The notes: generated by a model not told the origin, from the letters alone. A DNA stretch of 64,000 nt from an uncultured Verrucomicrobiota bacterium (GCA_903845125.1 CAIMWS010000521.1:1-64000); one strand, 5' to 3'. Shown: positions 42,695-52,606, counted from the first letter of the stretch. Translations and numbers: made by a program.

Positions 42695-45600
42695 TTACCG
42701 AATTTTTTCCAACCGGCCATCAAAGTGGAAATTGACCTCCAACACCCCGGCGGGCAGGGCTGCGGTAACACTCCGTCCACCCGGCCAGCGGACTTGGACT
42801 TTATCCGGAACCGATTGGCTCCCGAGCACCAGCACCGCACTATCCTGGGACCAGTAACCGCTGCCGGCATGGACTTCCCAAGCGGGCAGCCATTGGCCTT
42901 GCGCTCCCAAACGCACCACCGCGCCAATTCCGCCAGGGTTGCCCGCAGGACCAGTCAATCTCACCCGCAATCCGGGCTTGGCCCGGACATTCCGGTATAA
43001 TTTGGTGGCCGCACCATTCTGGCTCACCACCCAATCCAGCCGGCCGTCAGCGTCGTAGTCGGCCACTGCCGATCCTCGCTGCTCCCCATAAACCATGATT
43101 CCCGACTCCTGGCCGGGCACGGCGTGAAATCCGCCCAAGCCATCTCCCCGCAGCCACAAACCACGCCCGGCGTCAAAGCGGCTGGTTTCCAAGTCCGTGC
43201 CAAAAAAATTCTGGCTCAGAAAAAGATCCGCGCGGCCATCGCCATCGCCATCGCCCACGCTGATTCCAAATACCGGGGCCAACTGGGCCGCCAGCGGCAA
43301 GATTCGCACCTCAAACCGTCCGCCCCGGTTCAGCAAAACCACCGATTCGAGCGTGTTCACGCGCAATTCCCGGGTATTTTTCAGAAAGTCCCCAAAGACC
43401 TCCTGGATGCTGGCGCTGGCGAAGTCCTGATAGCTTTTGAACCGTTCCCCAACCATCGGGACAGCCTCGCGCAGTGACTTGAAATCCCGCCACGGCACGG
43501 CTTTCTTGAGGACCGGATCCCAAACGGCTTCGATGATATCCCAGGTGGTGTTGCCATCCACATCGCCATGGAATAGACGCAAGTCATCCGCCAAATACTC
43601 GCGGTAAAGGCCATTCAATCCCCAATTCCCCAGCACCAAATCCAGGCGTCCATCGCCATCGAAATCGCCTGCGTTGACGGCGGTCCACCACCCATTCAAT
43701 TGGCTCAGATGGTCCGCCCGCCGACGGGAACCAGGCTCCGTGGGCCAGACGAGGGGCAAATCCCAAGCTTTCAAATGGCCGCGTTCATTGTGGAAAATCT
43801 GTATTGGCCCCCACTCGCAGGCCAGAATCAATTCCGGCAAACCGTCCGCATCCAGATCGCTCCAAACCGCCCCGCTCACCAAGCCCACCTTGGTTAAGGC
43901 GGCCGTGTTCTCTGGATCCAGTGTGAATTTGCCCGACGCATTACTGTAAATCCGGGATTTGGCAGGTGATGGGTATTTGCCGGGAACCACCCTGCCGCCC
44001 ACGAACAGATTCAGGAAACCGCCGCCGTTGATATCGGCTACTGCCAGCGGCCCCACGCTGATCTCTGATCCTTCGGCGGCGGCCACCGTTTGCACATCCC
44101 CGAAAAACACCTCGTATTGGGTAACACTGGCCCCATTCGTGTCGCCCGTCTCATAATTGGCGCGGCCCACCAGCAAGGTGCTGCGCCCCGGCTCACTGGA
44201 CCAGCCCACCACCCCCGTCAGATCATCAGCGGTCGGACCATTCCAGGCGGGAGCACCTACCGGAACGAAACCCCGCCCTTCCTGGTTCAGGAATACCGCC
44301 AGCGATCCGCCGCGGCCGCTGCCAATCACCAGATCCTCCCAGCCGTCACCGTTCAGATCCAGCCAGGCTACCCCAGGCCCCAACTGGCTCAACCGCCGAG
44401 GCAGCAAAGGCTGGCGCTCATAGTCATCGAATTCCGTCTCCTGGTGGGAGTGCCGAAGCAACTGGCTTTGGTCCTCGAACCAGGGGCTTGGTGGGGCGAC
44501 CGGAGGCGGAGGTGGCAAGGGAGGAAACTGGGCAAAGCTCTCCAGCACCGTGTAAAAGCGATTGGCCTGGATGCCCGGAATCCAACTCCTTTTGCCGCTG
44601 CGCCAGCGCACGTCCAGCAGCAGGTTGGTGGATTGGCCGGCCGCGAAAACCAGCATCGGATCCGAAGCGGAAAGATAATGGCCGCCGCAGATGACCTCCT
44701 GGCTTTGCGGAACGGCCCCCCCCGACAGCCTGACCCTGGCCCCGATACCCTGTGGATTGGGCCCCTCGCCACGCAACCGGATGGCCACACGGGGAGCGGC
44801 GGAATCGTTGCGCAAGAGTGCAGCCGGGCTTTCAAGATGGTTGATAACCACATCCAAGTCGCCATCGTTATCCAAGTCGGCGAGCGCCATGCCGTTCGCA
44901 GTCCCCGTTACATCGAAACCCCAGGCCTGGCTGACCTCCTCAAAGGTCAGGTCGCCCCGGTTACGGAAGGCCAGGTGGGGAAGGCTCAGCGGGGGAAAAA
45001 GGCCCAGGGTTTTGGCGCGTTCGCGCGGATCAACCGCTTTGGGAAGCCGGTCGATTTCGGCCAGCGCGTCCGAATTGGCGAGGTCCCGGCGGTGCCCGTT
45101 GGCAATCAATACATCTTCAAATCCGTCCAGATCCACATCGCAAAAAAGCACGCCCCAGGTCCAATCAGTGGCGTGAAGTCCGCTGAAGGGGGCAATGTCC
45201 GCGTAAGTGCCATCACCCCGGTTAAGCGAAAGCGTGTTGCGCATCACCTGCACTCGCTCAAGCCCCTCGCCGATCCCCCACCCCCACCCCCAGGCCGGGA
45301 GCGGAGCCATCTCCAGCAGGCTGTGCTGGACCTGGCGGCGCACACGCTGCCGGCTGAGCATTTCCGTCACCAGTATTTCATCCTGGCCATCCCGATTGAG
45401 ATCCGCGAAATCCACGGCCATGGAAGCATAGCAGGTTTTGCGCAAAGCCAGCCGCGGGAGCGCCCGGAAGACGCCTTCTCCCTGGTTGATCCAGATCCGG
45501 TCCGGCGTGAAGAAATCGTTGCATACGTAAAGATCAGGCAAACCATCCCCATTTAAATCCCGAAACATGGCGCTCAAACCCCAATCCCGGGGGGGCTCGG

Positions 45601-46417
45601 CCAGCGGTTTTCCATCCTCATCCAAAAACCTGCCGCCGGTCCAGGAAACCGGCTCAAAAACACCTCCACCCCGATTGAGGTAGAGAAAATCCGGTTCGCC
45701 CCGCTCGAGGAGCGCCACCCCACCCCGCGAACTGGATTCGGCTAAAAAACGCTCCCGGTGCTCGGGTGGCACTTCCCATTTGCCGCCCACCTTTTTTACT
45801 TTCACGGCTATGGGGGAATCCCGGACCGTGGTGGAACGGTAATTGCTTACATACAAATCAAGCCGTCCATCGCCGTCCACATCAGCCAGGGCCAGGGACC
45901 GGCTGCCGAATTGGTGGATCAGACCATTTTGGTTGACCTCAAGGAAATGGCCTTTCCCATCGTTGAGGAAACAGCGAGTTCCCTTTCCCAGCGCATTGAC
46001 CAGCAAATCCAAGCTGCCATCGCCATCCACGTCCGCAAATACTGCGCCGGTGGAAAACTGGCCCGGGCAGCCCACGCCGGCGACCGCCGTGATATCCGCA
46101 AAACGCCAGTTGCCCAAGTTGCGGTACAGCACATTGCCAGCCTCCAGCCCGCAAAAGTATATATCACACCAACCATCGCCATCCACATCCCCCAAAGCCA
46201 AACCCGAGCCATCCTCCGCCAGGCGGTTCACGCTCACCTGGGCATCGGAAACATGGTTTGAGAAAGTAATCCCGGTAGTTTCGGGGGCCATGGCCGTGAA
46301 ACCCGTCTTCCCCGAGGTGGGAACCGGCAAGGGCAAACTCGTCCAACCGGCCCCCAACGCACCGGGAACGTTGATACCCAGCTTTACAGCCGTCAGGATC
46401 ACCAGGAGCTTCTTCAT
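42695..46417 (-). CDS. Large secreted FG-GAP protein with two ASPIC/UnbV domains
   Basis: About 1240 residues from ATG at 46417, which begins a signal peptide (LLVILTAVKLGINVPGALGA); the open frame back to 46447 would start inside a terminator. It is built from two similar halves. Half one has FG-GAP loops (LALGDVDGDGWCDIYFCG, VFADVDGDGSLDLLVNALGK, LADVDGDGRLDLYVSNYRS) and ends with an ASPIC/UnbV domain (NPQGIGARVRLSGGAVPQSQ). Half two repeats the plan (WLDLNGDGWEDLVIGSGRGG, GDFDGDGRLDLVLGNWGLNG, GDGDGRADLFLSQNFFGTDL) and ends with a second ASPIC/UnbV domain (NPGGIGAVVRLGAQGQWLPA, VQVRWPGGRSVTAALPAGVL). Calcium-stabilised beta-propellers at the cell surface are likely; the ligand is unknown. 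It lies between the duplicated giant protein and the glycosidase-like gene. Confidence 0.88.
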   Translation of the reverse strand: MKKLLVILTAVKLGINVPGALGAGWTSLPLPVPTSGKTGFTAMAPETTGITFSNHVSDAQVSVNRLAEDGSGLALGDVDGDGWCDIYFCGLEAGNVLYRNLGNWRFADITAVAGVGCPGQFSTGAVFADVDGDGSLDLLVNALGKGTRCFLNDGKGHFLEVNQNGLIHQFGSRSLALADVDGDGRLDLYVSNYRSTTVRDSPIAVKVKKVGGKWEVPPEHRERFLAESSSRGGVALLERGEPDFLYLNRGGGVFEPVSWTGGRFLDEDGKPLAEPPRDWGLSAMFRDLNGDGLPDLYVCNDFFTPDRIWINQGEGVFRALPRLALRKTCYASMAVDFADLNRDGQDEILVTEMLSRQRVRRQVQHSLLEMAPLPAWGWGWGIGEGLERVQVMRNTLSLNRGDGTYADIAPFSGLHATDWTWGVLFCDVDLDGFEDVLIANGHRRDLANSDALAEIDRLPKAVDPRERAKTLGLFPPLSLPHLAFRNRGDLTFEEVSQAWGFDVTGTANGMALADLDNDGDLDVVINHLESPAALLRNDSAAPRVAIRLRGEGPNPQGIGARVRLSGGAVPQSQEVICGGHYLSASDPMLVFAAGQSTNLLLDVRWRSGKRSWIPGIQANRFYTVLESFAQFPPLPPPPPVAPPSPWFEDQSQLLRHSHQETEFDDYERQPLLPRRLSQLGPGVAWLDLNGDGWEDLVIGSGRGGSLAVFLNQEGRGFVPVGAPAWNGPTADDLTGVVGWSSEPGRSTLLVGRANYETGDTNGASVTQYEVFFGDVQTVAAAEGSEISVGPLAVADINGGGFLNLFVGGRVVPGKYPSPAKSRIYSNASGKFTLDPENTAALTKVGLVSGAVWSDLDADGLPELILACEWGPIQIFHNERGHLKAWDLPLVWPTEPGSRRRADHLSQLNGWWTAVNAGDFDGDGRLDLVLGNWGLNGLYREYLADDLRLFHGDVDGNTTWDIIEAVWDPVLKKAVPWRDFKSLREAVPMVGERFKSYQDFASASIQEVFGDFLKNTRELRVNTLESVVLLNRGGRFEVRILPLAAQLAPVFGISVGDGDGDGRADLFLSQNFFGTDLETSRFDAGRGLWLRGDGLGGFHAVPGQESGIMVYGEQRGSAVADYDADGRLDWVVSQNGAATKLYRNVRAKPGLRVRLTGPAGNPGGIGAVVRLGAQGQWLPAWEVHAGSGYWSQDSAVLVLGSQSVPDKVQVRWPGGRSVTAALPAGVLEVNFHFDGRLEKIR

Positions 46418-46450
46418 TGGAGAGGGATCAGCGCGCAACTGTTGCATATG

Positions 46451-46485
46451 AAAAAAGGAGGCCCGGGCATGCGCCAGGCCTCCTT
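46451..46485 (-). terminator. Rho-independent terminator of the duplicated giant-protein gene
   Basis: On the minus strand a perfect 9-bp stem AAGGAGGCC (46485-46477) / GGCCTCCTT (46463-46455) with a 13-base loop is followed by a run of T, the complement of AAAAAA at 46451-46456. It lies 24 bp after the stop codon at 46509 and shows that the next gene (46417) must be transcribed by read-through or its own promoter. Confidence 0.8.
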
Positions 46486-46508
46486 CTCGTAATTGGTTTA
46501 AGTTCGGA

Positions 46509-49500
46509 TTACTGTTTCAGGCGGTAATACGTTTGCGATCCACCCGGGGTGACCGAATAGGGACTCGCCGCGCCACTCACCGTGGTCCAAGGACCGGTGA
46601 CAGCAGGGGCGGATTCCAAGGTGCCGACACCAGTCCAAGTCACGCTGGCTTTGCCGCCAGAGAGCTGGATTGACAGCGGGCCAAGCGGGCCCGACACGGG
46701 ACCTTTGGGATACAAGCGAACCCGCTGGGCTGCGTAATTAGCGTCATTCATCACGTTGCCTCCCACCACCGCAGGATTCAGCGGATCGGTGGGATCGATC
46801 GAATGTCCGTTGCCGCCATAAGCGCTGTTAGGCGGAGTGGAAGCACCGCTGTCCGTCATGGTCGAGAAACCGAGCAGCAAGGAACTCGGCAGGGCCGGGA
46901 GGTCGGCATTGTCGTAGTTATCCCAAGTCGAACCGTCCCAGGACGAGTAGAACTTGAATGCGCTACCGACGCGTTTGATGCGCAACCAGCGGGCGGTAGT
47001 CGCCGAGGATTGCGGATCACGAGTGCCAACGGAATCGGTGGACCGCAGGTTTCCATAGTAACCCTTGAGCCCATCGACCAGCGTAGCCCAGCTATATCCG
47101 GCAGCTCCATTGCCGTAGCCGCCGCCCGCCTCATTGCGCCAGAGCGGGATCGCCCCGCGGCCGGGACTGGAATTTTCCAGATAGGTGACATTAGCCACCA
47201 TGGGCACCTTGGTCCCGTTGGCGGTATATTCTTCGCCGCTGTTATAGAGGTCGGCACGCAGCATCAGGCCGGAATTGGAGTAACCGCCCTGATTGGCCGA
47301 ACGATCATACCGGCTGACCTTCGCCACCACATCGAAGTCGCCAACCAGCGGGGTTTGCTGATAGAGGTAATGGAGGAAGTCACCCGAATTCCAGGCATTG
47401 GACCCGCCACCCAGGATGTCCACTTCCGGATTGTCATCGGAGGAGAGTGCCACCGCCTGCCCAACGCGGTACGGATCATCGCCCGGCGTCGGACGCTTAT
47501 CGGGATTCTGAATATAACCAATATCCTTGGACGTCCACGCCGAAACCTTGCCCGAGGCCACTGAGTTGGCGGCCACTGCATTGCCAGCGGTGTCTTTCAC
47601 GCCGTTCACGGTGACGGTGAACGTGTCGGCGGTAAGCCCGGTGACAGTGAGGTAAGCGGCATCGCCGCCGATGCCCAGCCGAACCGAGGATACCGTGCCC
47701 TGGCTCAGCTTATAGTTGGCCGCGTTGGTGGCAGTGGCCGAACTGACCAGTTCGGAAAACTTCACGCCCACGGTTTTCTTATCCAAGGTGCCCACCGATA
47801 CCAAGGTGGGCGGCACCAGGTCACCCAGGTCCACCTTTTTATAATCCGCGAAGCTGGCGGAGGTTTTGGCTTTGAGCGCGTTGGGATTGCCAGTGGCATC
47901 ATCCGGATTCAACGCTGCGGCGGCGTAGGAGCCCAAGAGCACTTTGGCGGGCATTTCCTGGTAGCGCTGGCCAATGAGGGCCCAATCAACGCCTTCCTTG
48001 CTTACATAGAATGCAAAATAATTGCCGACCCGCTGCATGCGCAGCCACTGGTTGGGCAGGGCGTTGGTCACCCCGGCGTAGGAGCGGCTGAAGATCGTGT
48101 AGTTTTGACCATCGATGCCGCGTCCGCGCACTTCCACCACGTTGGCGCCGGCGGGATTGGCAGCCAGGATTTTCAAAGAAGCGCTGTAGTTATTGGTGCT
48201 GCTGCGCACCATCAAACCCGCGCGGGCCCAGACATCCACCGGGGCGGTTTCCCCTTCCGCGGGGGTATAAGCCGAGCCATCTGGATTGAACAAGGCGGAG
48301 GTCAGGCTCGTGATGCGAACTTGTTTATCGAAGTCGCCAGTAACCTCCTCGTAGGCGAAGGTCATCTCGTCACCCGCATTACGGAAAACGGCCGTGCCGC
48401 CCCCGGTCATATCGAACGCATAGGTCCCCTTGGAAACCCAGCTGCCCGGAAGGGCCGCCGAACTGCCATCCTCAGCCGCGATATCTGCCACCGCGAGGGA
48501 CACTGGCAGCGGCGTGGTGACACCGTGCGGGAAGATTTTGATACGCTGCGCCGCATAAACGGACTCGTTCATGTAGCTGCGACCGCCGGGAGCGGGAGGA
48601 TCAATCGCCGGATTGAAGGGATTCAGCGGATCATTGGGATCAATCTGGTGCCCATTGTTGCCGTAGGCGCTGAACGGAGGATCAAACGCTCCGCTGTCCG
48701 TCATGGTCGAAAAGCCCAGCAGGAGGGAATTCGGTTGTGCCGGCAGGTCGGCTTTGTCCACCTGAGCCCAATCCACCCCATCCCACGAAGCATAGAAAAA
48801 GAAGGTGGAGCCGGTGCGTTTTACACGCAGGTAGCGCGCGGAGGTCGAGGAGGATTGGGGATCCACGGCGCCGCTGGCGTTCATGGCCCTCAAGCCGGCG
48901 TAATAACCTTTTTTGCCGCCAATAAGCGTAGCCCAATTGAAGCCGGCATTGCCATTGCCATAGCCACCGCCAGCGTCATTGCGCCAGAGCGGAATGGCTC
49001 CGCGGCCAGGAGCGGAATTTTCAATGTAAGTGACATTGGCCACCATCGGAACCTTGGTGCCATCCGTGGTGTATTCTTTGCCGGCAAGGTAGGGCGACGC
49101 ACGCAGCATCAAGCCGCTGTTCGAATACCCACCCTGGTTGACGGAGCGGTCAAACCGGCTCACCGCGATCGTCACATCGAAATCGCCAACCAGCGGATCG
49201 GTGCGATAAATAAAATGAATATAATCGCCAGCGTTCCACTGATTGGAACCACCGCCCACGATTTCCACTTCCGGATTCTCATCCGAGGAAACCATCACGG
49301 CCCGGCCAACGCGATAGGGATCGTCACCCGGCGTCGGACGGTTGTTGGGATTCTGGATGCGGCCCACATCCTGGGACACCCAGTTGAGCGACCGGGCCTG
49401 CGCCACCGAATTGGCGGCGATCAGGTTGCCGGCGGTGTCCTTGATGCCCCCCAGTACGGTCACGTTGAAGGTATCATTTGTCAAACCGGAGACTTCCAGA

Positions 49501-50426
49501 TAAACGGCGTCACCGCCAATACCGCTTTTAATGCCCGTAATGGTTCCCTCGCTCAATTTGTAATTGGCGATATTAAGCGCCGTGGAGGAGTCCACCATTT
49601 CGGAAAATTTGACACCCACCAACTTCTTGTCGATGGTGCCCGCGGAAACCAACCGCGGAGCAATGGTGTCATTCAACGGTGTGGTGCCATAGCTGGCAAA
49701 AGCCACGGTTCCCTGGGTTCCCACGGCGCCACCGGCCGCATAGGCGCCCACCAGCACTTTGGCCGGCCATTCCTGGTAACGCTCGCCGATCAGCGTCCAA
49801 TCCATCCCGTTGGTGCCCAAATAGGCGGCAAAGTAATCCCCCACCCGGCGCAACCGCAGCCATTGGTTGGGCAGAACCTTGTCCACCCCGGAATAAATCC
49901 GGCTGAATTCCGTATAGCGCGAACCATCCAGCGCGCGCCCGATGAACCGCACCGAGTTATTGGCGCCCTTGGGATTCCCCGCCAGCAATTGCAGGGAGGA
50001 ACTGTAGTTGGTATTGCCGATGCGTGCCATCAAGCCGCCATGCGTCCACGCATCGACCGGATCTGCGGGGTCAGAAGTCATGCTGGTGATTTTGACACGA
50101 CGGTCAAAATCGCCCGTTACTTCTTCGTAGGCGAACGTCATAACATCGCCGGAAGTCGTCAGATCCTGGCCACTGTTGGCGATATCAGGATACATCCCAA
50201 TGCCCCAGCCAGTGATTGTGAAAGCATCTCCGGCGCCCTTGACATAAGAACCTTGTCCCGGGGCGGGATCCATCGCGGGTGGCGCAATGTCCACCTGTTT
50301 TAGAGTTTGACCAATTCCCAGACCGCCTGACAAAGCCAGGACAGCCGAGGTGACCACCATCAGGGAACTGGCAATGCCATATCTCCTGATGGAGCCGGTT
50401 GCTGAAGTTTTTTTCGTTTTTTGCAT
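46509..50426 (-). CDS. Giant secreted protein with internal tandem duplication
   Basis: A 1305-residue exported protein with signal peptide (SLMVVTSAVLALSGGLGIG). Two units of about 590 residues are repeated. Each has a first beta-sandwich of the DUF1349/LamG-like type (MTFAYEEVTGDFDRRVKI; MTFAYEEVTGDFDKQVRI), an Ig-like Big_5/SbsA-type domain (GTIDKKLVGVKFSEMVDSST; GTLDKKTVGVKFSELVSSAT) and a second sandwich (VGDFDVTIAVSRFDRSVNQG; VGDFDVVAKVSRYDRSANQG), closed by SLLLGFSTMTDSGA. A C-terminal 60-residue module ends SQTYYRLKQ, similar in pattern to the end of the protein at 5556-6458. The DNA of the halves has diverged, so the duplication is not recent. Sandwich domains of this class bind carbohydrate; adhesion or polysaccharide binding is an inference. 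It is first in the carbohydrate-related minus-strand group. Confidence 0.85.
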   Translation of the reverse strand: MQKTKKTSATGSIRRYGIASSLMVVTSAVLALSGGLGIGQTLKQVDIAPPAMDPAPGQGSYVKGAGDAFTITGWGIGMYPDIANSGQDLTTSGDVMTFAYEEVTGDFDRRVKITSMTSDPADPVDAWTHGGLMARIGNTNYSSSLQLLAGNPKGANNSVRFIGRALDGSRYTEFSRIYSGVDKVLPNQWLRLRRVGDYFAAYLGTNGMDWTLIGERYQEWPAKVLVGAYAAGGAVGTQGTVAFASYGTTPLNDTIAPRLVSAGTIDKKLVGVKFSEMVDSSTALNIANYKLSEGTITGIKSGIGGDAVYLEVSGLTNDTFNVTVLGGIKDTAGNLIAANSVAQARSLNWVSQDVGRIQNPNNRPTPGDDPYRVGRAVMVSSDENPEVEIVGGGSNQWNAGDYIHFIYRTDPLVGDFDVTIAVSRFDRSVNQGGYSNSGLMLRASPYLAGKEYTTDGTKVPMVANVTYIENSAPGRGAIPLWRNDAGGGYGNGNAGFNWATLIGGKKGYYAGLRAMNASGAVDPQSSSTSARYLRVKRTGSTFFFYASWDGVDWAQVDKADLPAQPNSLLLGFSTMTDSGAFDPPFSAYGNNGHQIDPNDPLNPFNPAIDPPAPGGRSYMNESVYAAQRIKIFPHGVTTPLPVSLAVADIAAEDGSSAALPGSWVSKGTYAFDMTGGGTAVFRNAGDEMTFAYEEVTGDFDKQVRITSLTSALFNPDGSAYTPAEGETAPVDVWARAGLMVRSSTNNYSASLKILAANPAGANVVEVRGRGIDGQNYTIFSRSYAGVTNALPNQWLRMQRVGNYFAFYVSKEGVDWALIGQRYQEMPAKVLLGSYAAAALNPDDATGNPNALKAKTSASFADYKKVDLGDLVPPTLVSVGTLDKKTVGVKFSELVSSATATNAANYKLSQGTVSSVRLGIGGDAAYLTVTGLTADTFTVTVNGVKDTAGNAVAANSVASGKVSAWTSKDIGYIQNPDKRPTPGDDPYRVGQAVALSSDDNPEVDILGGGSNAWNSGDFLHYLYQQTPLVGDFDVVAKVSRYDRSANQGGYSNSGLMLRADLYNSGEEYTANGTKVPMVANVTYLENSSPGRGAIPLWRNEAGGGYGNGAAGYSWATLVDGLKGYYGNLRSTDSVGTRDPQSSATTARWLRIKRVGSAFKFYSSWDGSTWDNYDNADLPALPSSLLLGFSTMTDSGASTPPNSAYGGNGHSIDPTDPLNPAVVGGNVMNDANYAAQRVRLYPKGPVSGPLGPLSIQLSGGKASVTWTGVGTLESAPAVTGPWTTVSGAASPYSVTPGGSQTYYRLKQ

Positions 50427-50900
50427 AACAAATATCCATCCTCAATCATTGCGAGCACCCTGTCAATTAAATTGGCAATATTTTAATCCACATAAACAGT
50501 CCGTCTGACCCGTGCCACCATGTATTGTTACTAACTGTGATCAGGAATGTTCCTAAATCACAAAAAAACGCCTCTGGAGGTCCCGCCAGGGCCTCCGGCC
50601 GCAGTTCCATGCCCCCCGCAAAAGGCCTGCGTATCAGGCAAGTAACGAAGCGAAGGGCAAGTAGTCTCAAACGGGAAGAAACCAATGGATTCAGAGCTCC
50701 GCCTGCCATTCAACAAGGCAAAATACAAGTTCCAAATTCAGGCTGGTTCCCGGCCTGTTATTATCACTTTTTAAGGAAACCTCGGCCGGGTCCGTGCATT
50801 TGTTAGGGAGGCCTTGGTCCATCGGCACGCAATTCCGCTCGTGCGACACCGATCGGGGCCTTTAAAACCACCAGTATTGCGTGCTGTCTGCCAGAGAAAA
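50427..50900. other. Intergenic region, 474 bp, no supported gene
   Basis: It should contain the promoter of the giant secreted protein (minus strand). A TTGACA on that strand near 50465 lacks a convincing -10. AGGAA-TG-TTCCT, an imperfect palindrome near 50543-50554, could be an operator, but evidence is thin. No RNA gene seen. Confidence 0.4.
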
Positions 50901-50925
50901 GGCCGGCTCCAGAAGGGAGCCGGCC
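50901..50925 (-). terminator. Rho-independent terminator of the PfkB-kinase gene
   Basis: A perfect 10-bp stem, GGCCGGCTCC (50901-50910) with GGAGCCGGCC (50916-50925), and a five-base loop. On the minus strand it is followed by TTTT, and it stands 37 bp after the stop codon at 50963. Confidence 0.85.
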
Positions 50926-50962
50926 ATCCACAAAGCTATTAGTCAACCAGTGACGCCAAACT

Positions 50963-51862
50963 TTAAAACTTTTGCAATTTTTCCAATTCGGCGATCCGGT
51001 TTTGTATCGCCAGGCGATTGGCTTTGATGGTTCCGCTCAGGCCGAAACCTTCACAGCAGAAGGAAGCCACCACCGAGCCATTGATAACCGCGCGCCGAAT
51101 GTTCGCTTCGACCGGCCCCTCGGAACTGGCCAGATAGCCGATCAGGCCGCCGACAAACGAATCACCCGCGCCGGTCGGATCCACCACTTTCTTCAGGGGG
51201 AAGGCTGGAGCCAGGAAAAACTCCCCGGGACCGGAAAGGATGGAACCATGCTCGCCCTTCTTGATGACCACCCATTTGGGGCCCAGCTTGTGGATTTTTT
51301 CGGCGGCGGCGATCAAGTTTGATTCCTTGGTCAACTGCCGGGCTTCGCTGTCGTTCAACACCAAGGCATTGACCCTTTTCAAAAGCCGCAGCAGTTCATC
51401 CATGGCGGTGTTGAGCCAGAGATCCATGGTGTCGGCAATGACAAATTTGGGGCGCTTCATCTGGTCCAACACATGGTGCTGCAAGGCTGGCGCAATATTG
51501 GCCAGCAACACAAAAGGTGTATCGCGGAAATTCTGAGGCAACTCGGGCGAGAAAGAAGCGAAAACCCCCAGCTCGGTGCTCAACGTCCGGCGGTTGTTCA
51601 TGTTCACTTCATACTCACCGGACCAATGGAAAGTCTTGCCGTTGGTGATCTGCAGTCCGGTTAAGTCGATCTTGTGGTTGCGGAACAACTGGAGGTATTT
51701 TTTAGGAAAGTCGTCCCCCACCACTCCGACCAGGCGCGGGGGTTCAAAAAAACTGGCAGCCACCGCGGCATGGCTGGCGGAGCCTCCCAACAAGCGCGGA
51801 TTCTCGGCTTTGGGAGTTTTGATGGAATCAAGGGCAACCGATCCGACGACTAGGACTGACAT
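50963..51862 (-). CDS. PfkB-family sugar/nucleoside kinase
   Basis: A 299-residue cytoplasmic kinase of the ribokinase/PfkB family, transferring phosphate from ATP to a sugar or nucleoside hydroxyl. The N-terminal GG motif is in RLLGGSASHAAVAASFFE, and the C-terminal signature DPTGAGDSFVGG contains the catalytic Asp at residue 234. The segment VNALVLNDSEARQLTKESNL and the anion-hole region WVVIKKGEHGSIL are typical. Substrate is undetermined; adenosine- and ribokinase-like members look alike at this level. Given the nucleoside-hydrolase-like domain encoded 10 kb away, ribose or a nucleoside is possible but unproven. It starts at ATG 51862, 102 bp downstream of thiE, and ends before a strong terminator. 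Confidence 0.93.
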   Translation of the reverse strand: MSVLVVGSVALDSIKTPKAENPRLLGGSASHAAVAASFFEPPRLVGVVGDDFPKKYLQLFRNHKIDLTGLQITNGKTFHWSGEYEVNMNNRRTLSTELGVFASFSPELPQNFRDTPFVLLANIAPALQHHVLDQMKRPKFVIADTMDLWLNTAMDELLRLLKRVNALVLNDSEARQLTKESNLIAAAEKIHKLGPKWVVIKKGEHGSILSGPGEFFLAPAFPLKKVVDPTGAGDSFVGGLIGYLASSEGPVEANIRRAVINGSVVASFCCEGFGLSGTIKANRLAIQNRIAELEKLQKF

Positions 51863-51964
51863 ATTATGTGTTTAACGGTTATTGGTTAAGATTTACGCCC
51901 GCACCCGCAATTGAAGGCTGGCACTATACTGTTGGGCTTTCCCTCTGAATTCGTTCATATTCAA

Positions 51965-52606
51965 TCAGATTAGCTGTTGCTTGAAGGCTTGGCAAGCTTT
52001 TCTTATATGGGGTGCTTTCAAGATGGCGGAGACCACGCATACTCGCCGCGCTCCGGCTCCCAAAACCGCCGGCAAATTGTCCAGGTTGATGCCGCCGATG
52101 GCGAACCAAGGCATGGTAATATTGGCGGCCATCCAACCCATATATTCCAAGCCCACCGGCTTGGCCTCAGCTTTGGTGGGCGTCGCAAAAACCGGACCCG
52201 CTCCAAGGTAGGCCGCTCCCGCCTGGACCGCCCGCACAGCCTGGTCTGGGGCATGAGAGCTAAGCCCCATCCGCAGCTTTTCGCTGGCACCGATCAATTC
52301 GCTGACCTGCTGGCGACCGGAGGCAAAAAAATCTTCCTGCCCAAGGTGGCAATAAGCAGTCCCAACTTCGCGAGCCACATCGAGAAAATCATTAATAACC
52401 AGCGGAACTTGGGCGGCGGTCGTGATCGGCAGGATTTTCTCCGCCATCCGCCGGATTTCCAACCGGGTGCAACCCTTGGCCCTGAGCTGGATGATATCCG
52501 CTCCCCCGTCGCACAATTGACGCGCAATTTCGCCTACTTTGTTGTGTTCACAGTAAGCGGTATCGATAAAGGCGTATAATCGCGCCTCCATTAATGATTT
52601 CATCAT
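51965..52606 (-). CDS. thiE: Thiamine-phosphate synthase
   Basis: Joins the hydroxymethylpyrimidine diphosphate and thiazole phosphate precursors to give thiamine phosphate. The fold is a TIM barrel of about 213 residues from ATG at 52606 (the frame opens with TTG at 52645; ATGs also lie at 52603 and 52591). Active-site segments are present: IIQLRAKG (usually QLRDK), VINDFLDVA, CHLGQEDF, SSHAPDQAVRA, GPVFATPTKAEAKP and FAIGGINLDNL. No other thiamine genes and no thi-box riboswitch are visible in the 83 bp leader, so regulation at this locus is unclear. It is divergent from the small gene at 52729. Confidence 0.9.
   Translation of the reverse strand: MMKSLMEARLYAFIDTAYCEHNKVGEIARQLCDGGADIIQLRAKGCTRLEIRRMAEKILPITTAAQVPLVINDFLDVAREVGTAYCHLGQEDFFASGRQQVSELIGASEKLRMGLSSHAPDQAVRAVQAGAAYLGAGPVFATPTKAEAKPVGLEYMGWMAANITMPWFAIGGINLDNLPAVLGAGARRVCVVSAILKAPHIRKACQAFKQQLI

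Noticed and set aside
44090-45556. 488-codon plus-strand frame inside the double ASPIC/UnbV gene
   Set aside because: Antisense to repeated Asp-rich loops that are clearly coding on the minus strand.
48105-50303. 732-codon plus-strand frame inside the giant duplicated protein gene
   Set aside because: Its apparent repeats only mirror the duplication on the minus strand; no signal peptide or known domain.
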